Of a stretch of DNA of 64,000 nt, positions 1 through 8,535 are shown one piece after another (position 1 is the first letter of the stretch; each line of letters opens with the position of its first letter). The notes under the pieces were generated by a model, which worked only from the letters and a program-made list of their open reading frames with translations, was not told the origin of the DNA and ran no database searches. Position numbers and translations under genes: made by a program. Source of the DNA: Sphingobacteriales bacterium (GTDB lineage: Bacteria > Bacteroidota > Bacteroidia > Chitinophagales > Chitinophagaceae); contig JAIXSZ010000033.1 of assembly GCA_027484425.1 (NCBI GenBank), positions 62,001 to 126,000 on the forward strand. The letters are read 5' to 3'.

Positions 1-539
1 ATACCGGTCTAATAAAGAATGATACGATTCTGCGTAAAAAACTGAACATAGATGAGTGGGTATATGGGCCAGGAATACCTAAAAACTGTCCAAGAGCCGG
101 AAACGAACTTTTTGGCAAAGTAGATGCAGAGCGAAAAAAATTCCTGACTGGTACACAACCAGAGGCCTTGTTGTTCGTTCATTGGAGTGCACATGAATGG
201 TTGCACTTCCTTAGAGGTATGCCAGATACTATTACTATTGCGCAAATGAAACTATTAGATAATGCATTTAAGCTATCTGTGACGGGTAATAGTGAAATAG
301 CAGATATGTGGTATCTGTTGTCAATAAGAACGAACTACACAGCTGCTTATCCTGCTATGGAGAAATTTCTAAGTACTATTGGTCGCAGGAAGTTTCTGGA
401 GCCATTGTATTCAGAAATGATGAGAAAACCAGCTACAGAAGAAATGGCTAAAAGGATTTACAATAAATATAGGCTTAACTATCACCCATTAGCACAAGAA
501 AGTTTGGATAGGATTGTGTTGAAAACTAACTCCATTTAA
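1..539 (+). CDS. M1-family aminopeptidase, C-terminal part (LTA4 hydrolase-like), 5' truncated by window
   Basis: The frame is already open at base 3 and ends with TAA at 537-539, giving 178 residues with no start inside the window. The visible part is all-helical and resembles the C-terminal domain of leukotriene-A4-hydrolase/M1 metallopeptidases: a short linker, then helices containing the WSAHEWLHFL stretch, and a tail with the GRRKFLEPLY motif typical of that domain. The zinc site (HExxH) would lie upstream, outside the window, so catalytic competence cannot be judged. A signal peptide cannot be assessed either. The ATG at 168 is internal and is not the real start. rluF follows 34 bases downstream on the same strand. 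Confidence 0.8.
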   Translation, partial: TGLIKNDTILRKKLNIDEWVYGPGIPKNCPRAGNELFGKVDAERKKFLTGTQPEALLFVHWSAHEWLHFLRGMPDTITIAQMKLLDNAFKLSVTGNSEIADMWYLLSIRTNYTAAYPAMEKFLSTIGRRKFLEPLYSEMMRKPATEEMAKRIYNKYRLNYHPLAQESLDRIVLKTNSI

Positions 540-573
540 TTATTAACTCACTAAATAAGAGGCTTTTTGCAGA

Positions 574-1350
574 ATGGATAATGATGGTATTAGCCTCAAT
601 AAGTATATTAGCTCCTCTGGGTTTTGCTCGCGAAGAGAAGCTGATAAACTTATAGAACAGGCCAGAGTAACTATAAATGGCGAGTTGGTTTTGCCGGGTG
701 CGAAGGTATATGCAGGTGATAAGGTTGATATTGATGGCGAGCCGATTAAATCATCGGTAAAACGACCTATATATATAGCATTTAATAAACCTGTTGGTGT
801 TACAAGCACAACAGACTTGAAAGACAAAACTAATATTATATCTTTTATCAATCACCCCAAACGCATTTTTCCTGTGGGAAGGCTTGATAAAGATTCGGAT
901 GGGTTAATAATTCTTACGAATGATGGTGATATAGTAAACAAAATCCTTAGAGCAGCCAATAATCACGAGAAAGAATATATTGTATCCGTTGACAAAGCAG
1001 TGACACCAGAGTTTGTGCAAAGAATGTCTAACGGATTGCCAATTTTGGGAACTACTACTCGAAAATGTTTTGTTAGACAGGAAGGAAGTAGAAGGTTTAG
1101 GATAGTACTGACACAAGGGCTTAACAGGCAGATAAGAAGAATGTGCGAGCATTTAGATTATAAGGTCGTGACGTTAACCAGAGTGAGGATTATGAATATT
1201 CAACTAGATAATTTGCCAGTAGGTAAGTGGCGCTATTTTACACCTGCCGAAATTGAAAAAATGAATCAATTGGTATCAGAGTCAGTGAAAGAAGATGTAG
1301 CTGCTGGAGATATGAAGAGTAGAAAAATGGTAAGAAGATCAGGAAAGTGA
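574..1350 (+). CDS. rluF: 23S rRNA pseudouridine synthase, RluF/RsuA family
   Basis: The 258-residue protein has an N-terminal S4 RNA-binding domain (about residues 7-55, LNKYISSSGFCSRREADKLI) followed by the RsuA/RluB/E/F-type synthase fold. The catalytic aspartate is D105 in the VGRLDKDSDGL motif, and a GLNRQIRRMCEHL motif lies in the C-terminal half. The family isomerises uridine in 23S rRNA (RluF acts on the U2604 region in E. coli); the exact target here is inferred from similarity. The protein ends with a basic tail (KSRKMVRRSGK). It begins 34 bases after the aminopeptidase gene and may be cotranscribed. Confidence 0.9.
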   Translation: MDNDGISLNKYISSSGFCSRREADKLIEQARVTINGELVLPGAKVYAGDKVDIDGEPIKSSVKRPIYIAFNKPVGVTSTTDLKDKTNIISFINHPKRIFPVGRLDKDSDGLIILTNDGDIVNKILRAANNHEKEYIVSVDKAVTPEFVQRMSNGLPILGTTTRKCFVRQEGSRRFRIVLTQGLNRQIRRMCEHLDYKVVTLTRVRIMNIQLDNLPVGKWRYFTPAEIEKMNQLVSESVKEDVAAGDMKSRKMVRRSGK

Positions 1351-1410
1351 TACAAAGAATATAGTGGATTGTAGAAAGTTTATACAATTTGGGCTAATTT
1401 AGATGGCATC

Positions 1411-1797
1411 ATGAAGTTAACTTACATTATTGCTATTCTGATATTAGCATTTATGAATGGTGTATATCAGTACAGTGTAAAAAAAGATTTCAAACCTTCA
1501 GAATTAGATAAGTATGTTACAGGCATGCGCGGGGCAGATACTGTTTTGCCTGAAGGAACAAATATTTCATTTTCAACTATTGGTGTTCCTGTAGATTTAC
1601 AGACTCGTATTAGGTACATTTTTGCTCCCAGACTGCTGTCATTAAGTAACACTTCACTCTATGATACTTTGTTGACAGTATCCTCTCTTCACAAAAAGGA
1701 TAGCATTCTTGATGCATTTAATGCAGATGGATCCAGAATTATTTGGCAGAACCAGGATACAACACACTTTTATATACTTTCATCTAAACATAAATAG
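1411..1797 (+). CDS. Small hypothetical protein with N-terminal membrane anchor
   Basis: A 128-residue protein that I do not recognise. Residues 1-20 form one hydrophobic segment, probably an uncleaved anchor or signal peptide; the rest is a soluble domain presumably outside the cytoplasmic membrane. Its TAG stop is followed directly by the TTG start of the polytopic membrane protein at 1798, with no bases between them. The two are therefore probably translated together and may act together. No catalytic motif is visible. Confidence 0.6.
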   Translation: MKLTYIIAILILAFMNGVYQYSVKKDFKPSELDKYVTGMRGADTVLPEGTNISFSTIGVPVDLQTRIRYIFAPRLLSLSNTSLYDTLLTVSSLHKKDSILDAFNADGSRIIWQNQDTTHFYILSSKHK

Positions 1798-3039
1798 TTG
1801 CAACGTATTACCTTATATCTTATTGCAAGTGGAATTGCCGCATGTATAGCAAGTATGTTATATTTTCTATCGTTACAGCTAGCTTTTTTGCCTTTTGCTG
1901 TTACTGCTATAGTGATTTTATTCTCTTTTCCTGCATTTTTTTGGTATGCCAGGCAACAAGCTTTGTTGTTTAGAGATGATGAAATCAGAATGATATTGCC
2001 AGTTGTAATTGTGCTATTCATTTTCCTTTCTACTATTACGGGTAAAACTATAGCAATAGCTGAAAGATATGGTGAATGGGATGCTTGGGCTATTTGGAAC
2101 TTGCAAGCTAAGTATCTTGCAGACCCTATACATTGGAAAAAAATGTTACTGAATACCAAAAATGGACACCCTGATTATCCGCTTTTGGTGCCAGGTATTA
2201 TTGCATTCTTTACAAGGTTATTGGGTAATGCTCGTGTCGAAGTTGTATCATTTGCGTTTAGTTTTTGGATAGCTGTTCTCATACCAGTAGTGCTTTTCAT
2301 GCAGACTTTGCGTAAGAGTTTTATTTTAGCAATTGTGTTGTTGTGGTTTTTTGCTACCGATACTTTTTATATTGCCAGAGGGGCTTCTATGTATGCAGAT
2401 ACTACTTTGGCTTTCTTTTTTATGGCAGCACTCATCAGTGTGCGGCAACAAGAAAATAAGTATTTGTGGCATATTGTAGCGGGTGCATGTATAGGTGGCT
2501 GTAGTTGGACCAAAAATGAGGGAGTGGTGTTGTCGCTGATATTTTTAGCGTTTTATGTCAGGCAGTTGTTTATCCAGCGACTCTTGAAGCCCTTTGTGCT
2601 AGGTGCAATTTTCCCAGTGACAGTATTTGTCTTTTTCAAAGTGGTTTATGCCCCTGCCAATGATATGGTGGGAGGACAGAACATACACACACTGCAGCAG
2701 TTGTTAGATACAAGTAGGTATCAACTAATATACCGCTACTTTACAGACAATATTCAGCAGAAGTTCGGTACGCTCAAAATTCTTGTTTTGCTCTATCTGA
2801 GTTATCATTTGCTAAAAAGAAAGATGCCAGATAAGCAGTTCTTTCTTGTTAGTATTTGTCTTGCGACTTATTTTATAATTTACGTGCTTTCGGTGCAAGA
2901 TCTAGAGTGGCATTTATCAACCTCTGCCGATAGGCTTTTGCACCAGCTGATGCCAGCCATGGTGTATGCGTTAGTGTCTGTATACCCTGATCCTAGGCCA
3001 CATATAGCTGCAGACCAACAATGGACTATGCCTGAATAA
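1798..3039 (+). CDS. Polytopic membrane protein, GT-C glycosyltransferase-like
   Basis: A 413-residue integral membrane protein with roughly nine to eleven hydrophobic segments. The first long hydrophilic loop carries acidic residues (ERYGEWDAWAIWN), as seen in GT-C enzymes that use polyprenyl-phosphate sugars (PMT/ArnT-like), and a later loop has SMYADTTLAFFF. A lipid-linked sugar transferase is therefore the best guess, but the donor and acceptor are unknown. The reading frame begins with TTG immediately after the preceding stop; the first in-frame ATG (1855) would remove part of the first membrane segment, so I prefer TTG. A strong terminator hairpin follows at 3055-3085. Confidence 0.6.
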   Translation: MQRITLYLIASGIAACIASMLYFLSLQLAFLPFAVTAIVILFSFPAFFWYARQQALLFRDDEIRMILPVVIVLFIFLSTITGKTIAIAERYGEWDAWAIWNLQAKYLADPIHWKKMLLNTKNGHPDYPLLVPGIIAFFTRLLGNARVEVVSFAFSFWIAVLIPVVLFMQTLRKSFILAIVLLWFFATDTFYIARGASMYADTTLAFFFMAALISVRQQENKYLWHIVAGACIGGCSWTKNEGVVLSLIFLAFYVRQLFIQRLLKPFVLGAIFPVTVFVFFKVVYAPANDMVGGQNIHTLQQLLDTSRYQLIYRYFTDNIQQKFGTLKILVLLYLSYHLLKRKMPDKQFFLVSICLATYFIIYVLSVQDLEWHLSTSADRLLHQLMPAMVYALVSVYPDPRPHIAADQQWTMPE

Positions 3040-3054
3040 GGGAGGCGCCAAAGC

Positions 3055-3085
3055 AAAATAGTTGCTCTAACCGAGCAACTATTTT
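3055..3085. terminator. Bidirectional rho-independent terminator
   Basis: A perfect 13-bp stem (3055-3067 with 3073-3085) around a 5-base loop has A/T runs on both flanks. It sits between the 3' ends of two convergent genes (GT-C-like protein and sucC) and can serve both. Confidence 0.85.
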
Positions 3086-3111
3086 GGAAGGAATACTATT
3101 ATAAGAAAATA

Positions 3112-4332
3112 TTAATTCGCACTTACTGCTTTCTGAACCAAATGAGCAGCTTCACTCAAAAGTATTGCGCTTTGTACTTCAAGGCCAGAGTTTTCTATTA
3201 GTTCTTTAGCTGCTTCAGCATTAGTGCCTTGCAAGCGAACAATAATTGGAATATGTATGTTGCCTAGTTTTTTATAAGCTTCTATTACACCTGCAGCAAC
3301 ACGATCGCAACGAACAATACCACCAAAAATATTGATGAGTATAGCTTTTACGTTAGGATCTTTCATTATAATACGGAATCCTGCCTCTACTGTTTGAGCA
3401 TTTGCAGTACCACCTACATCTAGGAAGTTAGCAGGTTCACCACCAGCTAATTTTATCATATCCATAGTAGCCATTGCCAGTCCCGCACCATTCACCATGC
3501 AACCCACATTGCCGTCAAGTTTTACATAGTTAAGGTTAAACTCGCCAGCTTCTACTTCTGTAGGGTCTTCCTCACTTTTATCGCGCATGTCTGCTAAGTC
3601 TGGGTGACGCATAAGGGCGTTATCATCCAGGTTCATTTTGCAGTCTACTGCCAATATTTTGTCATCTGCACTTTTGAATAATGGATTGATCTCTAACATC
3701 GCACAGTCAAGACCTACATATGCGTCATACAAGTTGGTTACAAACTTAACCATGTTTTTAAAGGCAGTACCACTCAGTCCAAAATTGAAGGCTATTTTGC
3801 GAGCCTGAAAGCCTTGTAGTGGAAAACCTGGCTTCACCCACTCTCTGTATATTTTTTCAGGAGTATCGTGAGCTACAGTTTCGATGTCCATACCGCCTTC
3901 AGTACTGTACATGATAACATTTTGCTTGGTAGCACGATCTAGTAAGATACTGAGGTAGAATTCTTTACGCTCGCTTGGCCCATCATAGTACATATCTTGT
4001 GCTATTAGGATTTTGCTTACTTTTTTACCTGCATCACCAGTTTGAATAGTTACGAGCGTATTTCCTAAAATGTTACGAGCAACTCTTTCTACATCATCTG
4101 CACTTTTTATTACAGATACACCGCTTTGTTCAGGTACTTCTACCATGCGACCCTTTCCGCGTCCTCCAGCATGAATCTGAGCTTTAATTACGGCAAATTT
4201 ATTACCGTGTTCTACAGCTATTTGTTTGTAGGCATTCACCGCATCATCCACATTGGATACGGCTATACCCTCCTGAGTGGGTACGTTGTAGCGTTTCAAC
4301 AGCTCTTTGGCCTGATATTCGTGCAAGTTCAT
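3112..4332 (-). CDS. sucC: Succinyl-CoA ligase (ADP-forming) subunit beta
   Basis: The 406-residue protein starts with the family's signature MNLHEYQAKELL and ends near position 400, the normal length. It has an N-terminal ATP-grasp domain (KAQIHAGGRGKGR, residues about 46-58), a central ATP-grasp region, and a C-terminal CoA-ligase domain with the FGGIVRCD motif. The enzyme makes ATP or GTP from succinyl-CoA in the TCA cycle together with SucD, which is not in this window. The open frame extends 19 codons further upstream to 4389, but that stretch contains a promoter-like -7 box at 4351-4358 and is not conserved in the family, so the start at 4332 is chosen. Confidence 0.95.
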   Translation of the reverse strand: MNLHEYQAKELLKRYNVPTQEGIAVSNVDDAVNAYKQIAVEHGNKFAVIKAQIHAGGRGKGRMVEVPEQSGVSVIKSADDVERVARNILGNTLVTIQTGDAGKKVSKILIAQDMYYDGPSERKEFYLSILLDRATKQNVIMYSTEGGMDIETVAHDTPEKIYREWVKPGFPLQGFQARKIAFNFGLSGTAFKNMVKFVTNLYDAYVGLDCAMLEINPLFKSADDKILAVDCKMNLDDNALMRHPDLADMRDKSEEDPTEVEAGEFNLNYVKLDGNVGCMVNGAGLAMATMDMIKLAGGEPANFLDVGGTANAQTVEAGFRIIMKDPNVKAILINIFGGIVRCDRVAAGVIEAYKKLGNIHIPIIVRLQGTNAEAAKELIENSGLEVQSAILLSEAAHLVQKAVSAN

Positions 4333-4350
4333 GTAAGAATAAAATTTTTG

Positions 4351-4358
4351 CGAAGATA
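4351..4358 (-). promoter_or_regulatory. Probable -7 promoter box of sucC
   Basis: On the minus strand this reads TATCTTCG, one base off the Bacteroidota TAnnTTTG consensus, about 19 bases before the sucC ATG. It would place the transcript start roughly 12 bases before the start codon. Confidence 0.4.
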
Positions 4359-4539
4359 GTTTTTTATTACGAAAAAGGAACTGGCACACCTTTGCGCGAT
4401 CATATAAGTTTCAACAAGTAACATTGTAATAACTTTTCTTTTCCGATCGAGCATTTATAACAAGATTTTTGAAGAAAATGTGGCAATTTTCTTTCCATTT
4501 TACGGTCGTCATTTTAGGTAATTGTTCTAATTTTAATAA

Positions 4540-5469
4540 ATGATTCGAAATAAACGTTCGCTAGTCTATTTCCTTAGTGGGTTGGCAATAGGTGCAGTAA
4601 TGGTGGTAGGCATAGCATCTCGCAAAATTGATCCTGGAACTACGCCAGTAGAAATGTCGACAGAGGGAAGACCTATGTACAAATGGCATGCACCTTCGCT
4701 ACCTTCATCTCTCGATTTTTGCGGAGAGCCCGTACCCTTAGATAAGTGGGAAATTCGTGAAAAATTAGATCGCGAAGTACTAGTAAATACCTACTTACAT
4801 GGTTCTCAGTTGTATATATTGAAACTCTCCGGTAGATATTTTCCTATCATTGAAGAAAGGCTAAAAGCTAATGGTGTACCAGATGATCTAAAGTACGTTT
4901 GTGTAGCCGAAAGTTCGCTTCAACAAAATGCTTGGTCGGGCGTAGGTGCAGCCAGTTTTTGGCAATTTATGAAGGATACTGGACCTAAATATGGTTTAGA
5001 AATTAATGAAGAAGTTGATGAACGTTTCCATGTAGTTAAGGCAACTGATGCCGCATGTAGATATTTTAAGGAAGCCTACAGTAAGTTTGGTAGCTGGACA
5101 GCAGCCGCTGCTTCATACAATTGCGGAATGGGTGGATTTGCCAAACAAGCAGACTTTCAGGAGTCTAACAACTATTATGATCTTATATTCCCTGAGGAGA
5201 CAAATAGGTATGTTTTTCGCATATTGGCTTTCAAACATTTGCTTTCAAATGCCAAACGTTTTGGGATGGTGATTGAAGAGCACGAATCCTATAAACCACT
5301 TAGATATAGAACAGTTACTGTCACTTCCTCTATCCCTAACCTTACAACTTTCGCAAAAGAAAATAACAGCTCCTACAAAATGCTGAAAATATATAACCCT
5401 TGGTTGCGCGGGCACAAGTTAACGGTGAAGCCAGGAAAAACTTATGAAATTCAATTTCCCCAAGATTAG
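4540..5469 (+). CDS. Lytic transglycosylase (SLT/GH23 domain, MltD-like)
   Basis: A 309-residue envelope protein with an N-terminal membrane or signal segment (residues 8-26). The central SLT domain (about 95-245) has the catalytic glutamate E124 in CVAESSLQ, followed by the GAASFWQFM and AAASYNCGMGG motifs that shape the active site. The C-terminal 60 residues (TVTSSIPNLTTFAKENN, then YNPWLRG and ending YEIQFPQD) look like one LysM-type peptidoglycan-binding unit. It cleaves glycan strands to 1,6-anhydro-muropeptides. It is transcribed away from sucC, and a penicillin-acylase-family gene follows after 52 bases. Confidence 0.9.
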   Translation: MIRNKRSLVYFLSGLAIGAVMVVGIASRKIDPGTTPVEMSTEGRPMYKWHAPSLPSSLDFCGEPVPLDKWEIREKLDREVLVNTYLHGSQLYILKLSGRYFPIIEERLKANGVPDDLKYVCVAESSLQQNAWSGVGAASFWQFMKDTGPKYGLEINEEVDERFHVVKATDAACRYFKEAYSKFGSWTAAAASYNCGMGGFAKQADFQESNNYYDLIFPEETNRYVFRILAFKHLLSNAKRFGMVIEEHESYKPLRYRTVTVTSSIPNLTTFAKENNSSYKMLKIYNPWLRGHKLTVKPGKTYEIQFPQD

Positions 5470-5521
5470 TTTTCAAATTAGTTGTTACCATTAAAAATCA
5501 AATCACTAAAAACTAGCGTCT

Positions 5522-7954
5522 ATGAATCAGCAAAAAAATGATAATAGGAGGCTACTGGGTGGTGTCTTTATACTCATTTTGTCTTTTGTATTGGTTTATG
5601 TACTTGATAAACCTATTGGTGAGTTGCCGGCTATCGGACGGCTATTAGATCCTGTTAGCGGTTGCTGGGCAAATGCCGAACCAATGCAGCATAAGCCTAA
5701 TAAGCAATTGAGTTTGACAATAACTGCAACTAATGCAACTATTTGGTGGGATGACAGAATGGTGCCACATATTCATGCTAAGAATGATTATGATGTATAC
5801 TATATACAGGGGTACATACACGCCATGCATAGGTTATGGCAAATGGACATGCAAACAAGGGCTGCAGCCGGCAGGGTAAGCGAAGTAGTAGGTCAGTCGG
5901 CATTTGATTTTGACAGGAAGCAACGTAGAAAAGGGATGGTTTATGCTGCTGAAAATTCATTGCATACTGCACTGCTAAATGGACAAACAAAAACAATGAT
6001 TGATGCTTACACAGCTGGTGTAAATGCATGGATAGGAAATCTTTCTTATTCTGGGTACCCGCTGGAGTACAAACTAATGGGTTTCTCACCAGAACCTTGG
6101 ACGAATTTGAAATGCATATTGTTGTTGAAATACATGGCTGATGATCTTACAGGCAAAACTGATGATATTGCATATTCCTACCTTAGGTCAGTAATACCGG
6201 CAGAAGACTTTGAACTGTTGTACCCAGATAAGATACCTGATGCAACTCCTGTCATACCTACTGAAACAAAGTACCCTCTCGCTTCTCTCAAGCAGCCTGT
6301 TACTCCTCCCGATAGTGTTGTATTTCCAGAATATAAATCTACCGATTTTGGTGAATTACGTGAAGACGGTAAAGGCAGCAACAATTGGGCAATTAGTGGT
6401 AGCAGAACAGCAAGTGGAGCAGCCTTATTGTGCAATGACCCTCACTTGGCTCTTAACTTGCCTTCATTGTGGTATGAGGTACAGTTGCAAACCCCAGATA
6501 TGAATGTTTATGGTACCTCACTACCAGGTGCGCCGGGTGTAGTCATTGGGTTCAATGATAGTATATCATGGGGGCTCACCAATAATTACAGAGATGTAAA
6601 AGACTACTACCAGATAAAAACCGTAGAAGACGATAAAACTAAATACTGGTTTTCAGGCGAAAAAAAGTCTTTTGGAAGTAGGGTAGAGGTTATCAAAACA
6701 AAAGGAAAGCCTACTTTTTTTGATACTGTAAGGTATACAATACATGGACCGGTAATTTATGACGAGAATTTTAATGAAAAAGGTTCACTCCGTGGATTGT
6801 TAGCTATGTGCTGGACCGGCCATCGAGGCAGTAATGAGCAATTGGCTGTGTACAAACTAAACAGAGCCAAAAATTATGAAGAATTTGTAAATGGGATTTT
6901 GCATTTTGAATGTCCAGGTCAGAATATGATATATGCCGATAGGCAAGGAAATATTGCTTTGTGGGGACAAGGGCAGTTTGTAAATAAGTGGAAGGAACAA
7001 GGGCGATTTATTATGAATGGGTGGGATAGTGCAGCACTATGGCAGGAAATGATACCTATGCGGGAGAATCCACATGCATTTAATCCCAAGCAGGGCTATC
7101 TGGCATCGGCTAATCAGTTAGTTACAGATAGCACGTACCCGTATTGGTACAATGGTAATTATACTGAGCTTAGGGCATGGCGTATCAACCAAGTGCTGGA
7201 TACCTTGCATAGTGCAACAATAGACAAAATGTTTGCTTTGCAAAATGATGAATATTCAGTTCTTGCGTCAAAAACATTGCCATTGATGCTTTCTTATTGC
7301 GCTAACATTAGTCATCCGTATTTAGATACTTTAAGAAGTTGGAATTTTATTCTTGGCAAGCATAGCGTTGCCGCTACTATATATCAGTTGTGGTGGCGCA
7401 ATCTTTATTCTGACATATGGAAAGATGAATTTTCTAGGGTTCCAGATTACACTATTCCGCTGCAAGAGCGAACAATGCAACTGATATTGAGTGACACTGC
7501 GCTTAAATATTATGACAATCGCCGTACTGCAAAGGTGGAAGTATTGAGGGATATGGTATTGCGCAGCTATCAAGAAACTTTAGATAGCCTTTTTAAGCAA
7601 CAAAAAACTATCGGTTTGGAGTGGTACAAAGCCAAAAGTACCTCTGTTACTCACCTTACGAAGCTTGCACCTTTCAGTTACAAAGATTTGGCTACAGGTG
7701 GCTGGGGTAATACAGTCAATGCTATGAAACCTAATCATGGTCCGTCTTGGCGCATGGTGGTGCAGATGGGCAAAGAAATAGAGGCATATGGAGTTTATCC
7801 AGGAGGTCAGTCGGGAAATCCGGGTAGTCCGAATTATGTAACTAATTTACAGCATTGGATAGACGGTAGATATTACCGGCTATTGTTTTTGCCCAATACA
7901 CCGACTCAGTTAAGTATGCAAATAGCACACACACAAACAGTGAGTAAGAAATAA
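5522..7954 (+). CDS. Penicillin acylase family protein (Ntn-hydrolase)
   Basis: An 810-residue protein with an N-terminal hydrophobic segment (residues 11-28) for export. The precursor is organised as alpha chain, spacer and beta chain. The GSNNWAISG motif marks the self-cleavage site, with S286 expected to be the new N-terminal nucleophile of the beta chain. It is followed by NDPHLALNLPSLWYEVQL, as in known family members. The family hydrolyses amide bonds (beta-lactam side chains, acyl-homoserine lactones, other N-acyl compounds); the natural substrate here cannot be read from sequence. Length matches the family. A small membrane protein follows 21 bases downstream. Confidence 0.9.
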   Translation: MNQQKNDNRRLLGGVFILILSFVLVYVLDKPIGELPAIGRLLDPVSGCWANAEPMQHKPNKQLSLTITATNATIWWDDRMVPHIHAKNDYDVYYIQGYIHAMHRLWQMDMQTRAAAGRVSEVVGQSAFDFDRKQRRKGMVYAAENSLHTALLNGQTKTMIDAYTAGVNAWIGNLSYSGYPLEYKLMGFSPEPWTNLKCILLLKYMADDLTGKTDDIAYSYLRSVIPAEDFELLYPDKIPDATPVIPTETKYPLASLKQPVTPPDSVVFPEYKSTDFGELREDGKGSNNWAISGSRTASGAALLCNDPHLALNLPSLWYEVQLQTPDMNVYGTSLPGAPGVVIGFNDSISWGLTNNYRDVKDYYQIKTVEDDKTKYWFSGEKKSFGSRVEVIKTKGKPTFFDTVRYTIHGPVIYDENFNEKGSLRGLLAMCWTGHRGSNEQLAVYKLNRAKNYEEFVNGILHFECPGQNMIYADRQGNIALWGQGQFVNKWKEQGRFIMNGWDSAALWQEMIPMRENPHAFNPKQGYLASANQLVTDSTYPYWYNGNYTELRAWRINQVLDTLHSATIDKMFALQNDEYSVLASKTLPLMLSYCANISHPYLDTLRSWNFILGKHSVAATIYQLWWRNLYSDIWKDEFSRVPDYTIPLQERTMQLILSDTALKYYDNRRTAKVEVLRDMVLRSYQETLDSLFKQQKTIGLEWYKAKSTSVTHLTKLAPFSYKDLATGGWGNTVNAMKPNHGPSWRMVVQMGKEIEAYGVYPGGQSGNPGSPNYVTNLQHWIDGRYYRLLFLPNTPTQLSMQIAHTQTVSKK

Positions 7955-7975
7955 CATCTGCCACTACAAATAAGT

Positions 7976-8323
7976 ATGATTATGAAATTCTTTTTATCAG
8001 TAATTGCTACGTCGTTGGTCAGTTATTTGCTAGGGCTAATATTGCCGTGGTGGGCACCAGCAGTGGCTGCTTTTGTTGTTGCCTTAATTTTGCCCACAAA
8101 AGCTGGTTTCTCTTTTCTTTCTGGTTTTGTAGGGGTAGGCCTTTACTGGTTGGTATATGCTCTTATGGTAGATATGCGCAATGAGCATATATTATCAGGC
8201 AGAATGGCTGCACTATTTGGGTTGCCAAGTACCACTCTATTTATTGCAGTAACGGCAATCGTGGGGGCAATGATAGGCGGTTTCTCCGCATGGGGGGCAG
8301 CGCTCTTGAGGCCTGCAAGATGA
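7976..8323 (+). CDS. Small hypothetical membrane protein
   Basis: The 115-residue protein consists almost entirely of four hydrophobic segments (about 4-24, 26-42, 45-64 and 82-108) joined by short loops, and it ends with a basic residue. No named family is recognised and no catalytic residues stand out. It starts 21 bases after the penicillin-acylase gene and is probably its operon partner. ATG at 7976 is followed closely by a second in-frame ATG (7982), so the exact start is uncertain by two codons. Confidence 0.6.
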   Translation: MIMKFFLSVIATSLVSYLLGLILPWWAPAVAAFVVALILPTKAGFSFLSGFVGVGLYWLVYALMVDMRNEHILSGRMAALFGLPSTTLFIAVTAIVGAMIGGFSAWGAALLRPAR

Positions 8324-8351
8324 ATTATACAATCTAAATCTCAAAATAGCA

Positions 8352-8359
8352 TACTTTTG
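8352..8359 (+). promoter_or_regulatory. -7 promoter box of the putative structured RNA
   Basis: TACTTTTG matches the Bacteroidota -7 consensus TAnnTTTG exactly. It lies about 60 bases before a two-hairpin RNA element ending in a terminator. No clear -33 TTTG box was seen at the expected spacing. Confidence 0.45.
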
Positions 8360-8365
8360 TGCTGG

Positions 8366-8456
8366 TGCCAAACCTCGGAGCTGCAAAGAGTAAGCAATTA
8401 CTGGTCTTGCAGTTACAACACAGCCTTTGCGAGAGCAAAGGCTGTGTCATTTTTTC
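8366..8456 (+). ncRNA. Putative ~90-nt structured RNA or metF leader attenuator
   Basis: Between the -7 box at 8352-8359 and the U-run at 8449-8455 the sequence folds into two helical elements. The first is an outer stem CTGCAA (8381-8386) with TTGCAG (8407-8412), enclosing AGTAA/TTACT (8389-8393 with 8398-8402) closed by a GCAA tetraloop. The second is the 13-bp terminator hairpin capped by GAGA. Both loops are GNRA tetraloops. It encodes no protein and lies 80 bases before metF. It could be a free small RNA or a transcription-attenuation leader. It does not match the SAM-I, SAM-II or SAH riboswitch cores as I know them. Confidence 0.4.
8418..8456 (+). terminator. Strong rho-independent terminator upstream of metF
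   Basis: A 13-bp perfect stem (8418-8430 with 8435-8447) with a GAGA tetraloop is followed by CATTTTTTC. It ends either the upstream membrane-protein transcript or the short structured RNA. Confidence 0.85.
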
Positions 8457-8512
8457 TTTAGTTCATTTGTACAATACTTTTTGGTCATCTTCCTAATTCC
8501 GCTATTTAGTTA

Positions 8513-8520
8513 TATTTTTG
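8513..8520 (+). promoter_or_regulatory. Possible -7 box of metF
   Basis: TATTTTTG fits TAnnTTTG and lies 15 bases before the metF ATG, downstream of the terminator. It suggests metF has its own promoter, which would argue against the upstream hairpins being an obligate metF leader. The -33 box is not convincing. Confidence 0.35.
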
Positions 8521-8535
8521 TAACAGATTAGATAT

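Noticed and set aside
4333-4389. Longer sucC start at 4389
   Set aside because: The 19 extra codons are not conserved in SucC, which begins MNLHEYQAK, and they contain a -7-like box.
7976-8323. Toxin or holin of a prophage
   Set aside because: Four-helix membrane protein with no lysis or prophage context; it follows a penicillin-acylase gene by 21 bases.
8366-8456. SAM-I, SAM-II or SAH riboswitch upstream of metF
   Set aside because: The location was suggestive, but the recalled core sequences do not fit; only an unassigned structured RNA is reported.
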